Origin: CAYYAQ01 sp964469555
GTDB lineage: Bacteria > Planctomycetota > UBA1135 > UBA2386
DNA: 21,914 nt
Assembly (NCBI GenBank): GCA_964469555.1
Contig: CAYYAQ010000089.1
Coordinates: 1 to 21,914 of the forward strand
Reading direction: 5' to 3'
Part shown: in pieces, positions 7,349-16,600 of the stretch
How positions within the stretch are numbered: position 1 is the first letter of the stretch
How the letters are laid out: the number at the start of each line of letters is the position of its first letter
Translations under genes and position numbers: made by a program
The notes under the pieces: generated by a model
Databases searched by the model: none
The model's input: the letters and a program-made list of their open reading frames with translations, nothing else
What the model was told of the DNA's origin: nothing

Positions 7349-10347
7349 CACTTCAGCAGGATCCTTTGTGATAGGTAGGCCGCGTTCAGGTCGCGGAATC
7401 GATACGTCAGATTGACCAGGGACTCGTAGCCGACCGATGACGACATGACATCGCCAAGGCTCGGGTAGCTATTGTGCAGGGAGCGGTCTCCGTGCAGTCC
7501 CATTGGCGGAGCACCACTCGATACGAGGCCGACAGTGTGGCCTGTTTCGTGGGCGAGGATCACCGACGTAGCGGACGCCCAGTCGTCAACGGCGAGGAAG
7601 ACGTCGAAGTACCGGCGCATCTCCGAAGGAGAGGCGTTGGCGAGGTCGAAGTCTCGCGCGAGGACCGTCTTGTCGAGCGAATGGGTGCCAGCTGGGGTCC
7701 CGCCCATCTGCGGGATGACCTTCTGGAAGCGATTCGCGAACGTCGTCAGGAAGTACGGGTAGAGACTGAGGTGGGTTTCGACCTCGAACAGGAACAGTTC
7801 GCCGCCGAACACGCCGAGCCCCGGTCTCGTGCCGGTGTTCTTGTCGGCTCGGCTCGAGTTGTATTTGTCGTAGTAGGCTCGACCGAGAATGCCCGATGAC
7901 TTGTCGGAGTACTTGCGACCGGCAGGAGCGGACGGATCGAGTCCGCCAAAGGCGAGCTCCGAATACTGAACGCCCCGAGGCTGGATCGCGGTGAATATCA
8001 CGGGCATGGACCCGCCCTGGCTCTTGCGACCGCCGTTCCTCTTGCGCTGGAAGATCGTGTGCGTCTGTGCCAGGATCCCATCACGCATGATGTCGATCAT
8101 CCGTTGGTTCGTGCCGCTCGGATCACCTTCGGAGAGAAGGCCGAGACGGTAGAGGTCGTCGATGGAGTCGGGACGACCGTTGCCGACGCGGTCGAGGTCG
8201 AAACGCACCCACACCACCTGCGTGCGCTCGAACGGCAACACGCCGGAGTCGCTGTCCACGACCTGGAACACGAGTGGCTCGGACACGCCGACATTGCCGG
8301 CCATGTCGGCGACGCGTGCGCGGAACGTATACTCGCCCGGCTTGAAGGCCTGGCTGAGCGCGACTACGAAGCTGAGCCCCTGCTTCGTGATCGTGCCGCC
8401 GGCGAGAATCGCGTCGGAGTCGAGCGTCACGCCCGATCCGGTGATCTCGACATCGAACGATCCAAGGTCGACGTCGTAGTTCACCGGATCGTCGGCGAGG
8501 ACGGTGAGTTCGAAACCCGACTTCGGCACGGACAGGCCCGCCTTGCGCCGCTTTGCTATGCCGTTGACGGTGACTGTGACGTCCGGCGGCGTTGTGTCGA
8601 TCGAGTGGGCGATCCTGAAAGTGGTTCGAACGGGCTTCTGTAACCAGTTGCCTGAACTTTCTCTGATGCCGTCGACGCCGGATCGAAGGGTCACGATGTA
8701 CCACTCTCCCGGGGTGTAGGGGTCGTCGGGTTCGAATGTGATGATGCGGTTGGCGGAGAGTGTCGCCGTGCCGTCTACGACCATGTTGGACTCGTCCGTG
8801 ACGATGACGGCGGTCGTGTTGACGCTCGCCGGGTCGAGCGATTCATCGAACGCGGCCGTGTATGTGCTGTACTTGGACACGGCCGAGTGGCCGTTCGTCG
8901 GCGAGATCGTCATCGTGGGCGGCGTTCGATCGGTGCTGGTGTAGAAGACCGTCTTCAGGTCCGCGCCGAGGAAGTTGCCTGCGAGGTCGCAAACTCCGAG
9001 CGGCCCACTGCGGAGCGTCACGGTGTACTTGTGCCCCGTCGAGAGTGGTTGCGACGGCGTGATGAAGATCCGAGCGCTGTTGGCGCCGGTCGTGACCACG
9101 AATGGCAGCGGACCGTTCTCGCCGCTGAATTCGATCGTGTTGTTGTTGAGGCGCGACGGCTCCAGCTGCTCGTCGAAGTCAAACGTCGGGATGGCCTGGA
9201 ACGACACGCGGTTCGACTCGTCCGCAGGCACCGACTTCATGAGCTTGGGTGGTGTCGCGTCCGTGCCGACTGTGAAGCTCTCGTTCGCGATGTTCGTGAG
9301 GGTCTTCCCGCCGGGGTTCTTGATGGCGCCCTTCACGGATACGGAGTACGTCTCGCCGGATCGCAGCGCGTTTCTGGGCACGAGCCGGAGAATCCTCTGG
9401 CTTGGGTCCGCGTGGACGACGAACGCGACATCTGATCCGTTGTCGTCGACGAACTGGATCGTTCCCTGGCTCGCCGATGTCACGTCGAGCGAGCTGTCGA
9501 AGTGGAGGAACACGTGGGCGTTTGGCGACGCGAGCTCTGTGGTGGGCTCGACCTTCAGGATTCGCGGCCCGGAGTCGTCACGCGTCGTGAACGACGTCTC
9601 GATGGCGGTCGCGAGCGGATTGCCCGCGACGTCTTTCACGCCGTTGACGTGCAGCGTGTAGCGCGTCAACGGAAGGAGATCCCGAATGAGTTTCACCTGT
9701 AGGCTCTTGCCAACTGCGAGTGGAGTCACGGCGTGCTCTCGGTCGTTCGCGTCGAGTAGACGAACCGTGTTCGTCGTGATGCTCAGCGGATCGAGTGATC
9801 CATCGAAGTCGAGGCCAAGCAGGACGTCTTTGAGAACACCCTTCGCGCCGTTGGGAACGGAGCTCGACACCAGGCCTGGAGCGGTCACGTCGACGGTTCG
9901 GAACGAGAAGAAGTGATCCTCCTCGAGGAGTCGCTCGTCCAGATCACAGAGCAACGCGGAGAGATGGCACGTGTACCAGGTCTCGGCGAGGAGCGGTTGC
10001 ACGGGCTTGACGACTATCGACTGGTTGCCGTTAGAGAGGGAGATCGTCGCTTTGATCCGCGCGCCCGTGTCGCGCACCTCGAGGAAGGTCTGCCCGTCGG
10101 TGATGGACGCGGCATGGAGCGGTGAGTCGAACTGGATCGCCACCGCGGTCGTCAGAGGAGCGCGGATGCTCTCGGCCTCGGGCCAGTGAGTGATGACGGT
10201 CAACGTCGAGGGCAGGGGGCCCTTCGGTAGCCCTCCTCCACGAATGTTGCCCGACCCGCCGCCTCCGCCACAACTCGTCGCGATTGCCAGCAACACCAGT
10301 GACGAAACCGCCCGCACGAATCTGTCTCCCATTCCTCTTATCCCCAT
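7348..10347 (-). CDS. Large lipoprotein with Ig-like repeats and metalloprotease-like C-terminus
   Basis: This 999-residue product starts at ATG 10347, supported by GGAGG (plus-strand CCTCC at 10353-10357) five bases before it. The N-terminus is a lipoprotein-type signal (RFVRAVSSLVLLAIATSC, Cys26, followed by a Gly/Ser-rich linker); the lipobox has Ala rather than Leu at -3, so it is imperfect. At least five Ig-like (Big_5/SbsA-type) units of about 105 residues follow at about 50-150, 155-255, 258-360, 364-472 and 475-580, each with a TPPxxxxxxP-like opening, an F-D-x-x-L-D segment and a Y-x-V-x-L near the end. A different beta domain covers about 585-697. The C-terminal 300 residues contain HETGHTVGL (His933, Glu934, His937), a possible third ligand His952 and a DVMSS Met-turn-like segment. 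Likely a surface adhesin-protease; the substrate is unknown. First gene of the operon. Confidence 0.8.
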   Translation of the reverse strand: MGIRGMGDRFVRAVSSLVLLAIATSCGGGGGSGNIRGGGLPKGPLPSTLTVITHWPEAESIRAPLTTAVAIQFDSPLHAASITDGQTFLEVRDTGARIKATISLSNGNQSIVVKPVQPLLAETWYTCHLSALLCDLDERLLEEDHFFSFRTVDVTAPGLVSSSVPNGAKGVLKDVLLGLDFDGSLDPLSITTNTVRLLDANDREHAVTPLAVGKSLQVKLIRDLLPLTRYTLHVNGVKDVAGNPLATAIETSFTTRDDSGPRILKVEPTTELASPNAHVFLHFDSSLDVTSASQGTIQFVDDNGSDVAFVVHADPSQRILRLVPRNALRSGETYSVSVKGAIKNPGGKTLTNIANESFTVGTDATPPKLMKSVPADESNRVSFQAIPTFDFDEQLEPSRLNNNTIEFSGENGPLPFVVTTGANSARIFITPSQPLSTGHKYTVTLRSGPLGVCDLAGNFLGADLKTVFYTSTDRTPPTMTISPTNGHSAVSKYSTYTAAFDESLDPASVNTTAVIVTDESNMVVDGTATLSANRIITFEPDDPYTPGEWYIVTLRSGVDGIRESSGNWLQKPVRTTFRIAHSIDTTPPDVTVTVNGIAKRRKAGLSVPKSGFELTVLADDPVNYDVDLGSFDVEITGSGVTLDSDAILAGGTITKQGLSFVVALSQAFKPGEYTFRARVADMAGNVGVSEPLVFQVVDSDSGVLPFERTQVVWVRFDLDRVGNGRPDSIDDLYRLGLLSEGDPSGTNQRMIDIMRDGILAQTHTIFQRKRNGGRKSQGGSMPVIFTAIQPRGVQYSELAFGGLDPSAPAGRKYSDKSSGILGRAYYDKYNSSRADKNTGTRPGLGVFGGELFLFEVETHLSLYPYFLTTFANRFQKVIPQMGGTPAGTHSLDKTVLARDFDLANASPSEMRRYFDVFLAVDDWASATSVILAHETGHTVGLVSSGAPPMGLHGDRSLHNSYPSLGDVMSSSVGYESLVNLTYRFRDLNAAYLSQRILLK

Positions 10348-10592
10348 TCCAGCCTCCGTGAGGAGCCTTCGTCACCTGTCGGAGATGTCTTGAAGAAAAG
10401 GCGTTAGGTGCGGGAATGGCCCCAATGACATGGGCCCGTGGCGGTCAGTTTCTTGGCGTCGGAATATTCGACATGGGGTGTTGGAAATCGCGACTTCCGT
10501 TATTCGGCCAACCGTGGAATTCCAGGGTAGGTTTTCTCTGAGAAAGTTCTCCACCGTCACGCGGTGTGTCGCGGAGTCAGCCCGAGAGGAAG
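10348..10592. other. Divergent intergenic region with two palindromes
   Basis: This 245-base gap separates the divergent lipoprotein operon and aceB, so both promoters should be here. I could not place a convincing -35/-10 pair in either direction. Two adjacent perfect dyads stand out on the aceB side: TGGAATTCCA at 10515-10524 and TTTCTCTGAGAAA at 10533-10545, the second about 48 bases before the aceB start. They could be operators for a glyoxylate-shunt regulator. No regulator gene is adjacent. Confidence 0.4.
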
Positions 10593-12218
10593 ATGAAGAC
10601 CAACATCACGACCGACACCGAAGGCGTGTCACTCGACCTGCCGAAGGGAGTCACGATCCGCGTCGCCTGCCCGGCGGTCTACGCCAGGATCCTCACCCGG
10701 GAGGCGCTCTCGTTCGTCGCCGATCTTGAACGACAGTTCCGATCACGGCGGTCCGCGCTCCTCGCTGCTCGCACTGATGTGCAGGCCAGACTCGACGATG
10801 GGGGAACCCTCGATTTTCTCGCGGAGACGTGCGCGATTCGCGAGGCGGACTGGTGTGTTGGTGAAATCCCGGACGACCTGAAAGACCGCACTGTCGAGAT
10901 TACGGGTCCAGTCGATCGCAAGATGATCATCAACGCGCTGAACTCCAGCGCGAACGTCTTCATGGCGGACTTCGAGGACTCGAATTCTCCGACGTGGGGC
11001 AACACGATCGAAGGCCAGATAAACCTGCGCGACGCGATTCGCCGGGAGGTCGACTTCCTGCATCCGGAGAGCGGCAAGATGTACCGTCTCGCGGAGAAGA
11101 CCGCGACGCTGATGGTGCGTCCACGCGGTTGGCACCTCAGCGAGAAGCATGTCGAGATCGACAGCGAACCGGTGTCCGCCGGCCTGTTTGACTTTGGACT
11201 CTTCTTGTTCCACAACGCCGGCGAGATGATACGTCGCGGCAGCGGACCCTACTTCTACCTCCCGAAGCTCGAGAGTCATCTGGAGGCGCGACTCTGGAAC
11301 GACGTGTTCCTGCGTTCGCAGCAGCGCCTGGGCATCGCCCCCGGGACGATCAAAGCCACTGTCCTGATCGAGACGATCACAGCCGCGTTCCAGATGGATG
11401 AAATCCTGTACGAGTTGCAGGAGCACTCTGTGGGGCTGAACTGCGGGCGGTGGGACTACATCTTCAGCTTCATCAAGCGGTTTCGGTCACACCGGGGTTT
11501 CGTGCTCCCGGATCGTGGCAGCGTCGGGATGGACCGACACTTCCTTCGTTCGTACAGCCAATTGCTGATCCAGACATGCCACCGGCGCGGAGCGCACGCG
11601 ATGGGTGGCATGGCTGCGCAGATCCCGCTCAAGGACGACTCGGTAAGGAACGGTCAGGCGATGGCGAAGGTGCACGCCGACAAGAGACGCGAGGCCAATG
11701 ATGGTCACGATGGCACGTGGGTCGCACACCCAGGGCTCATCGAGATCGCGCGGGCGGAGTTCGAGAAGGTGCGCCCGGCGCACGGTCGGCTCGCAATCAT
11801 GCGCAAGAACGTCTCGGTGGACGCGACCGATCTTCTCGCCGTTCCAGCGGGCGAGATTACGGAGGCCGGACTGCGGTTGAACTTGAACGTCGGCATCCTC
11901 TATCTCGAGGCCTGGCTGCGTGGCCATGGCTGCGTCCCTATTCACGGTCTGATGGAAGATGCGGCGACAGCGGAGATCTCCCGTACGCAGGTCTGGCAGT
12001 GGATTCGTCACGGCGCGCAATTGGACGACGGTCGTCTGATCGACCTCGATCTCTTCCGCGAGACCCTCACCGAGGAGGTCCTCGCGATTCGGATAGAGAT
12101 CGGTGATCGGCGTTATGCGAACGGCAAGTTCGACCGCGCGCGCGAGTTGTTCCAGGAACTCATCGAGAGCGACGAGCTACCCGAGTTTCTGACGATCGCG
12201 GCCTACCAGAGCATCTGA
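10593..12218 (+). CDS. aceB: Malate synthase A
   Basis: This cytoplasmic enzyme condenses glyoxylate with acetyl-CoA to malate, the second step of the glyoxylate shunt. The 541-residue product aligns by eye along nearly its full length with E. coli AceB: VEITGPVDRKMIINALNS, NVFMADFEDS, GSGPYFYLPKLESH, GTIKATVLIET, VGLNCGRWDYIFS, EANDGHDGTWVAHPG and GLMEDAATAEISRT are all present, including the catalytic Arg region (VRPRGWHL) and the catalytic Asp of the GLMED motif. The ATG at 10593 has GAGAGGA only two bases upstream; a GTG at 10566 would add nine residues and cannot be excluded. It is followed after 58 bases by isocitrate lyase, as in classical ace operons; no aceK follows. Confidence 0.97.
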   Translation: MKTNITTDTEGVSLDLPKGVTIRVACPAVYARILTREALSFVADLERQFRSRRSALLAARTDVQARLDDGGTLDFLAETCAIREADWCVGEIPDDLKDRTVEITGPVDRKMIINALNSSANVFMADFEDSNSPTWGNTIEGQINLRDAIRREVDFLHPESGKMYRLAEKTATLMVRPRGWHLSEKHVEIDSEPVSAGLFDFGLFLFHNAGEMIRRGSGPYFYLPKLESHLEARLWNDVFLRSQQRLGIAPGTIKATVLIETITAAFQMDEILYELQEHSVGLNCGRWDYIFSFIKRFRSHRGFVLPDRGSVGMDRHFLRSYSQLLIQTCHRRGAHAMGGMAAQIPLKDDSVRNGQAMAKVHADKRREANDGHDGTWVAHPGLIEIARAEFEKVRPAHGRLAIMRKNVSVDATDLLAVPAGEITEAGLRLNLNVGILYLEAWLRGHGCVPIHGLMEDAATAEISRTQVWQWIRHGAQLDDGRLIDLDLFRETLTEEVLAIRIEIGDRRYANGKFDRARELFQELIESDELPEFLTIAAYQSI

Positions 12219-12276
12219 TTCGAATCACAAACCACCTCATCTTCATACCTCTCATTTCATTCACGGACCAGCAGCC

Positions 12277-13572
12277 ATGTCTTCCACAGCATTCTTCGAC
12301 TACGAGAACGGCGTACCACTCACGAACAGTCAACGATGGTATTCGATTCAACGCGACTACAGTTCGGAAGATGTCCGGCGTCTGCGCGGCACCGCGAACA
12401 TCCGCTACACCCTGGCGGAGAAGGGCGCGATCCGCCTGTGGGAGCTGCTGAATGACGAGGACTACACCGCGGCACTCGGCGCCATGACCGGCAACCAGGC
12501 GATGCAACAGGTCAAGGCGGGTTTGAAGGCCATCTACCTCTCGGGGTGGCAGGTCGCTGCCGACGCGAACCTCGCGGGTCAGATGTACCCGGACCAGAGT
12601 CTCTACCCGGCCAACAGCGTTCCCGACGTAGTCAAGCGCATCAATCAGGCCTTGCAGCGCGCGGACCAGATCGCGTGGTCCGAGGGTGACTCGTCGACGT
12701 ATTGGTTCGCGCCGATCATCGCGGATGCCGAGGCGGGCTTCGGTGGTCCGTTGAACGCGTTCGAACTGATGAAGGCGATGATCGAAGCCGGCGCCGCGGG
12801 TGTGCACTTCGAGGATCAGCTCGCTTCCGAAAAGAAGTGCGGTCACCTCGGGGGCAAGGTCCTCGTGCCGACGCAGCAGTTCATCCGGACGCTGAACGCC
12901 GCGCGCCTCGCTGCCGACGTGTGCAGCGTTCCGACAGTGCTTGTCGCCCGAACCGACGCGGACGCCGCCGCCCTGCTGACCAGTGATGTCGACGAGCGAG
13001 ACCGCGCCTTCATCACCGGCGAACGGACGCCCGAGGGTTTCTACCGGACACGTCCGGGAATCGAGCAGGCGATCGCGCGGGGTCTCAGCTACGCGCCGTA
13101 CGCCGACGTCATCTGGTGTGAGACCTCGAAACCGGACATCGCGCAAGCGAAGCGGTTCGCCGAAGCGATCCACGCCCAGTTCCCGGGCAAGCTCCTCGCC
13201 TACAACTGCTCTCCGTCGTTCAACTGGAGAGCCAACCTCGACGAGTCGGCGATCGCGAACTTCCAGAAGGAACTCGGCGCGATGGGCTACAAGTTCCAGT
13301 TCGTCACGCTCGCGGGTTTCCACGCACTGAACAACAGCATGTTCGAACTCGCGAACGCCTACCGCGATCACGGCATGGCTGCCTACTCCGAGCTTCAGGA
13401 ACGCGAGTTCGCGAACGAAGACCAGGGCTACACCGCCACGCGTCACCAACGCGAGGTCGGAACCGGCTACTTCGACATGGTCACCCAGGCGATCGCCAAG
13501 GGCGAGTCATCCACGACCGCTCTCGGAGGCTCCACCGAGGAAGACCAGTTCTACGGCAGCGAATCTGCCTGA
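12277..13572 (+). CDS. aceA: Isocitrate lyase
   Basis: This enzyme splits isocitrate into glyoxylate and succinate, the first step of the glyoxylate shunt, allowing growth on acetate or fatty acids. The 431-residue length matches the short bacterial type (E. coli 434). The catalytic KKCGHLGGK signature is present (KKCGH at residues 186-190, Cys188 as the catalytic base), along with SGWQVAADAN, the metal-binding IADAEAGFGG segment, the EDQLASE segment before the signature, VARTDADAA and the NCSPSFNW substrate-binding motif. The start ATG 12277 has only a weak Shine-Dalgarno, so translation may depend on transcription together with aceB, whose stop lies 58 bases upstream. A hairpin terminator follows the stop codon. 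Confidence 0.97.
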   Translation: MSSTAFFDYENGVPLTNSQRWYSIQRDYSSEDVRRLRGTANIRYTLAEKGAIRLWELLNDEDYTAALGAMTGNQAMQQVKAGLKAIYLSGWQVAADANLAGQMYPDQSLYPANSVPDVVKRINQALQRADQIAWSEGDSSTYWFAPIIADAEAGFGGPLNAFELMKAMIEAGAAGVHFEDQLASEKKCGHLGGKVLVPTQQFIRTLNAARLAADVCSVPTVLVARTDADAAALLTSDVDERDRAFITGERTPEGFYRTRPGIEQAIARGLSYAPYADVIWCETSKPDIAQAKRFAEAIHAQFPGKLLAYNCSPSFNWRANLDESAIANFQKELGAMGYKFQFVTLAGFHALNNSMFELANAYRDHGMAAYSELQEREFANEDQGYTATRHQREVGTGYFDMVTQAIAKGESSTTALGGSTEEDQFYGSESA

Positions 13573-13587
13573 CTTCCCGTACGGAAA

Positions 13588-13621
13588 CGCACCCATCCTC
13601 CCCGCCGGGAACATGGGTGCG
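13588..13621. terminator. Hairpin terminator between convergent aceA and nrdJ
   Basis: CGCACCCAT (13588-13596) and ATGGGTGCG (13613-13621) form a perfect nine-base stem, with a second inner stem (TCCC/GGGA) in the loop. It sits 15 bases after the aceA stop and 18 bases from the nrdJ stop. There is no T-run on the plus strand and only a short TTTCC on the minus strand, so it could serve both genes as a weak bidirectional terminator or as an mRNA 3' end stabiliser. Confidence 0.7.
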
Positions 13622-13639
13622 AGTTCGAGAGCTGGCGAG

Positions 13640-16600
13640 CTAACTGCAGCCCGACGTCGAGCCGCAGGACATGCACTTTAGGCAGGTGCCGTTGCGCACG
13701 AGGGTGAACTGCTGGCAGCTTGTGCAGGGGTCGCCCTCGTAGCCCTTCACGCGGGCTTCCTCGAGGAGGCGCTTCTCATCGATCTTGGCCCCGCGGCTGA
13801 CTTCGACGAGGAGAGGTGCGCCGCCGTTCTTCGTCGCGGGCCCCCCGTTCGTCTCACCTTTGGCCTTATCCGACGAGGCCTCGGACTTGCCAGGCGGGTC
13901 CTCCTCGCGCCCGTGAAAGAAGCCGAGGCTTCCAGGGCGGTGGACGTAGGGTGATGGTGTGCGGGCTTGAGGGGGAGGGGCAATCTCCTCTTCCTCCTCG
14001 AACTCGACCTTGTTCTTACCCGATCCCGTGGTCGTGTTGCGGAGATCCTCGTCGAGAATCTGGCAGAGGTCGGTGCGCGCGAGGTAGGAGATCGCGAGTT
14101 CCCGGAACACGTAGTCGATCACGGACGTGCTCATCTTGATGTTGTTGTGGCCACCGACCACGCCGTTGGGTGGGAAACGCGTGAACACGAACGCGTCGAC
14201 GAACTCCTCGAGGGGCACGCCGTGTTGCAGACCCAACGAGATGGAGATCGCGAAGCAGTTCATCAGGCTGCGGAACGCGGCGCCCTCTTTGTGCATGTCG
14301 AGGAAGATCTCGCCGAGGGTCCCGTCATCGTACTCGCCGGTGCGCAGGTAGACCTTGTGGCCGCCGACCGACGCCTTCTGGGTGTAGCCGCCGCGGCGGT
14401 CCGGCAGCCTCCGTCGCTTCGCGATGTAGCGGTGGATCACCCGCTCGGTGATCACCTGCGCCACCTGTTGGACGGACTGTTGAGTCTGCGCCTCGTCGGG
14501 TTCGCCGACATCATCGGTCGAGGAAGTATGGAGCGGTTGCGAGAGCTTGGACCCATCCCGGTAGAGCGCGACCGCCTTGATCATACTCTTCCACGACAAC
14601 TCGTAGGCGTGCTTCACGTCGTCGACCGCTGCCTCGTTGGGCATGTTGATCGTCTTGCTGATCGCGCCGGAGATGAAGGGTTGCGCCGCCGCCATCATGT
14701 GGATGTGCGCGTCGAACCGGATGAACCGGACTCCGCGCTTACCGCAGCGATTCGCGCAGTCGAAGATCGCCAGGTGCTCGTCCTTCAGATGGGGGGCGCC
14801 CTCCACGGTCATCGTGCCGCAGACGTAGTCGTTGGCTTTGGCGACGTCTTCCGCCGTGAAACCGAGATGTTCGAGGATGCTGAAGTTCCAATCGTCGAGT
14901 TGCTCCGGAGTCATCCCGAGCTTGTCGCGGCAGAACTCCTCGCCGAGAGTCATCTTGTTGAAGACGAATCCGAGCTCGAACGCCGAACGAACAACGTTTT
15001 CCAGTCGCTCGATCGCTTCATCGTCGAAACCTCTCGCCGTGAGCGTCTCGTGGTTGATCGCTGGCGCTCCGGCCAACGTCATCCGCCCGACAGCGTAGTT
15101 GACGATCTCGTCGATCTGCTGCGCGTCGTAACCGAGGTTCCTCAGCGCGGGCGGCAGGCTCTGGTTGATGATCTTGAAGTAGCCACCACCGGCGAGCTTC
15201 TTGAACTTGACGAGCGCGAAGTCCGGCTCCACGCCGGTGGTGTCGCAGTCCATGACGAGACCGATCGTCCCGGTGGGGGCGATCACCGTCACTTGTGCGT
15301 TCCGATAGCCGAACTCCTCGCCCATCTTCAGGGCGCGGTCCCACGACTCGCGCGCGGCATCGACGAGGTACTCCGGGCAGTGTTCGACGTCGATGGAGCG
15401 AGGCAGGATGCTCAGGCCCTCGTACTCGCTGTCGGTCGCGGAGTGTGCCGCCCGATGATGGTTGCGAATGACCCGCAGCATGCCTTCCTTGTTCTGCTCG
15501 TAGCGTGAGAACGTGCCGAACTCCTCAGCCATCTCTGCCGATGCGGCGTAGCTCTCGCCAGTCAACAGCGCCGTGACCGCACCGCAGAACGCCGTGCCTT
15601 CGGGGGAGTCGTAGGGGATGCCGAGGCGCATCAGCACCGTGCCGATGTTGGCGTAGCCCAGGCCCAGCGTCCGGTAGTCGAAGCTCTTCTGCGCGATTTC
15701 CGCACTCGGGAAGCTCGCCATCAGCACGCTGATCTCGAGGACGATCGTCCACAGCCGTACAGCATGGGCGAAGTCCTCGATCAGGAACTCGCCCTTGTCG
15801 GTGAGGAACTTGTCGAGGTTCAGCGATGCCAGGTTGCACGCCGTATCGTCGAGGAACATGTACTCAGAGCACGGGTTGCTCGCGTTGATCCGCCCGTCGA
15901 CGGGGCACGTGTGCCACTCGTTGATCGTCGTGTCGTACTGTACTCCCGGGTCGGCGCACGCCCATGCGGAGTACGCAATCGTGTCCCACAACTCGTGCGA
16001 GTCGACTTCTTTGGTGACCTCGCCGTTGGTGCGACCGATCAGCTTCCACGGCCTGCCCTTCTCCATGTCGGCGAAGAACGAGTTCGGCACGCGCACGGAG
16101 TTGTTCGAGTTCTGTCCGGATACGGTGAGGTAGGCTTCGCCGTCCCAGTTCGTGTCGTAGGCCTCGGCCTCGATCGCGCGGAAGCCTTGGGACGCGAGCT
16201 GCAGGCAGCGCTGCAGGTACGGTTCCGGCACGAACGCGGCGCGAGAGGCGTGCAGCGCTGCGGTGAGGGCCGGGTTGTCTTTCGCCTTCGTGATGACCTT
16301 CGACGGCCCTTGTTCCGGACCGTCCGCCTTGACGTGGCAGGCGTTGATCACCATGTTGAGGTGCTTCTTCACGGCCTTGCTACCAGCGACGAGCGAGGCG
16401 ACCTTGCTTTCCTCGGTGACCTTCCACGAGATGAAGGACTCGATGTCCGGGTGGTCCAGGTCGAGGCACACCATCTTCGCGGCCCGGCGGGTCGTCCCGC
16501 CGGACTTGATCGCGCCGGCAGCCCGGTCACCGATCTTCAGGAACGACATCAGCCCGGACGACTGGCCGCCTCCGGAGAGGCGTTCGTTCTCGGCGCGGAT

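Noticed and set aside
12160..13449. Open frame of 429 codons on the minus strand opposite aceA
   Set aside because: Arg/Val/Glu-rich shadow of a high-GC gene; aceA itself is unambiguous.
13967..15508. Open frame of 513 codons on the plus strand opposite nrdJ
   Set aside because: Shadow frame with no domain; nrdJ is certain. The same holds for 15764-16705.
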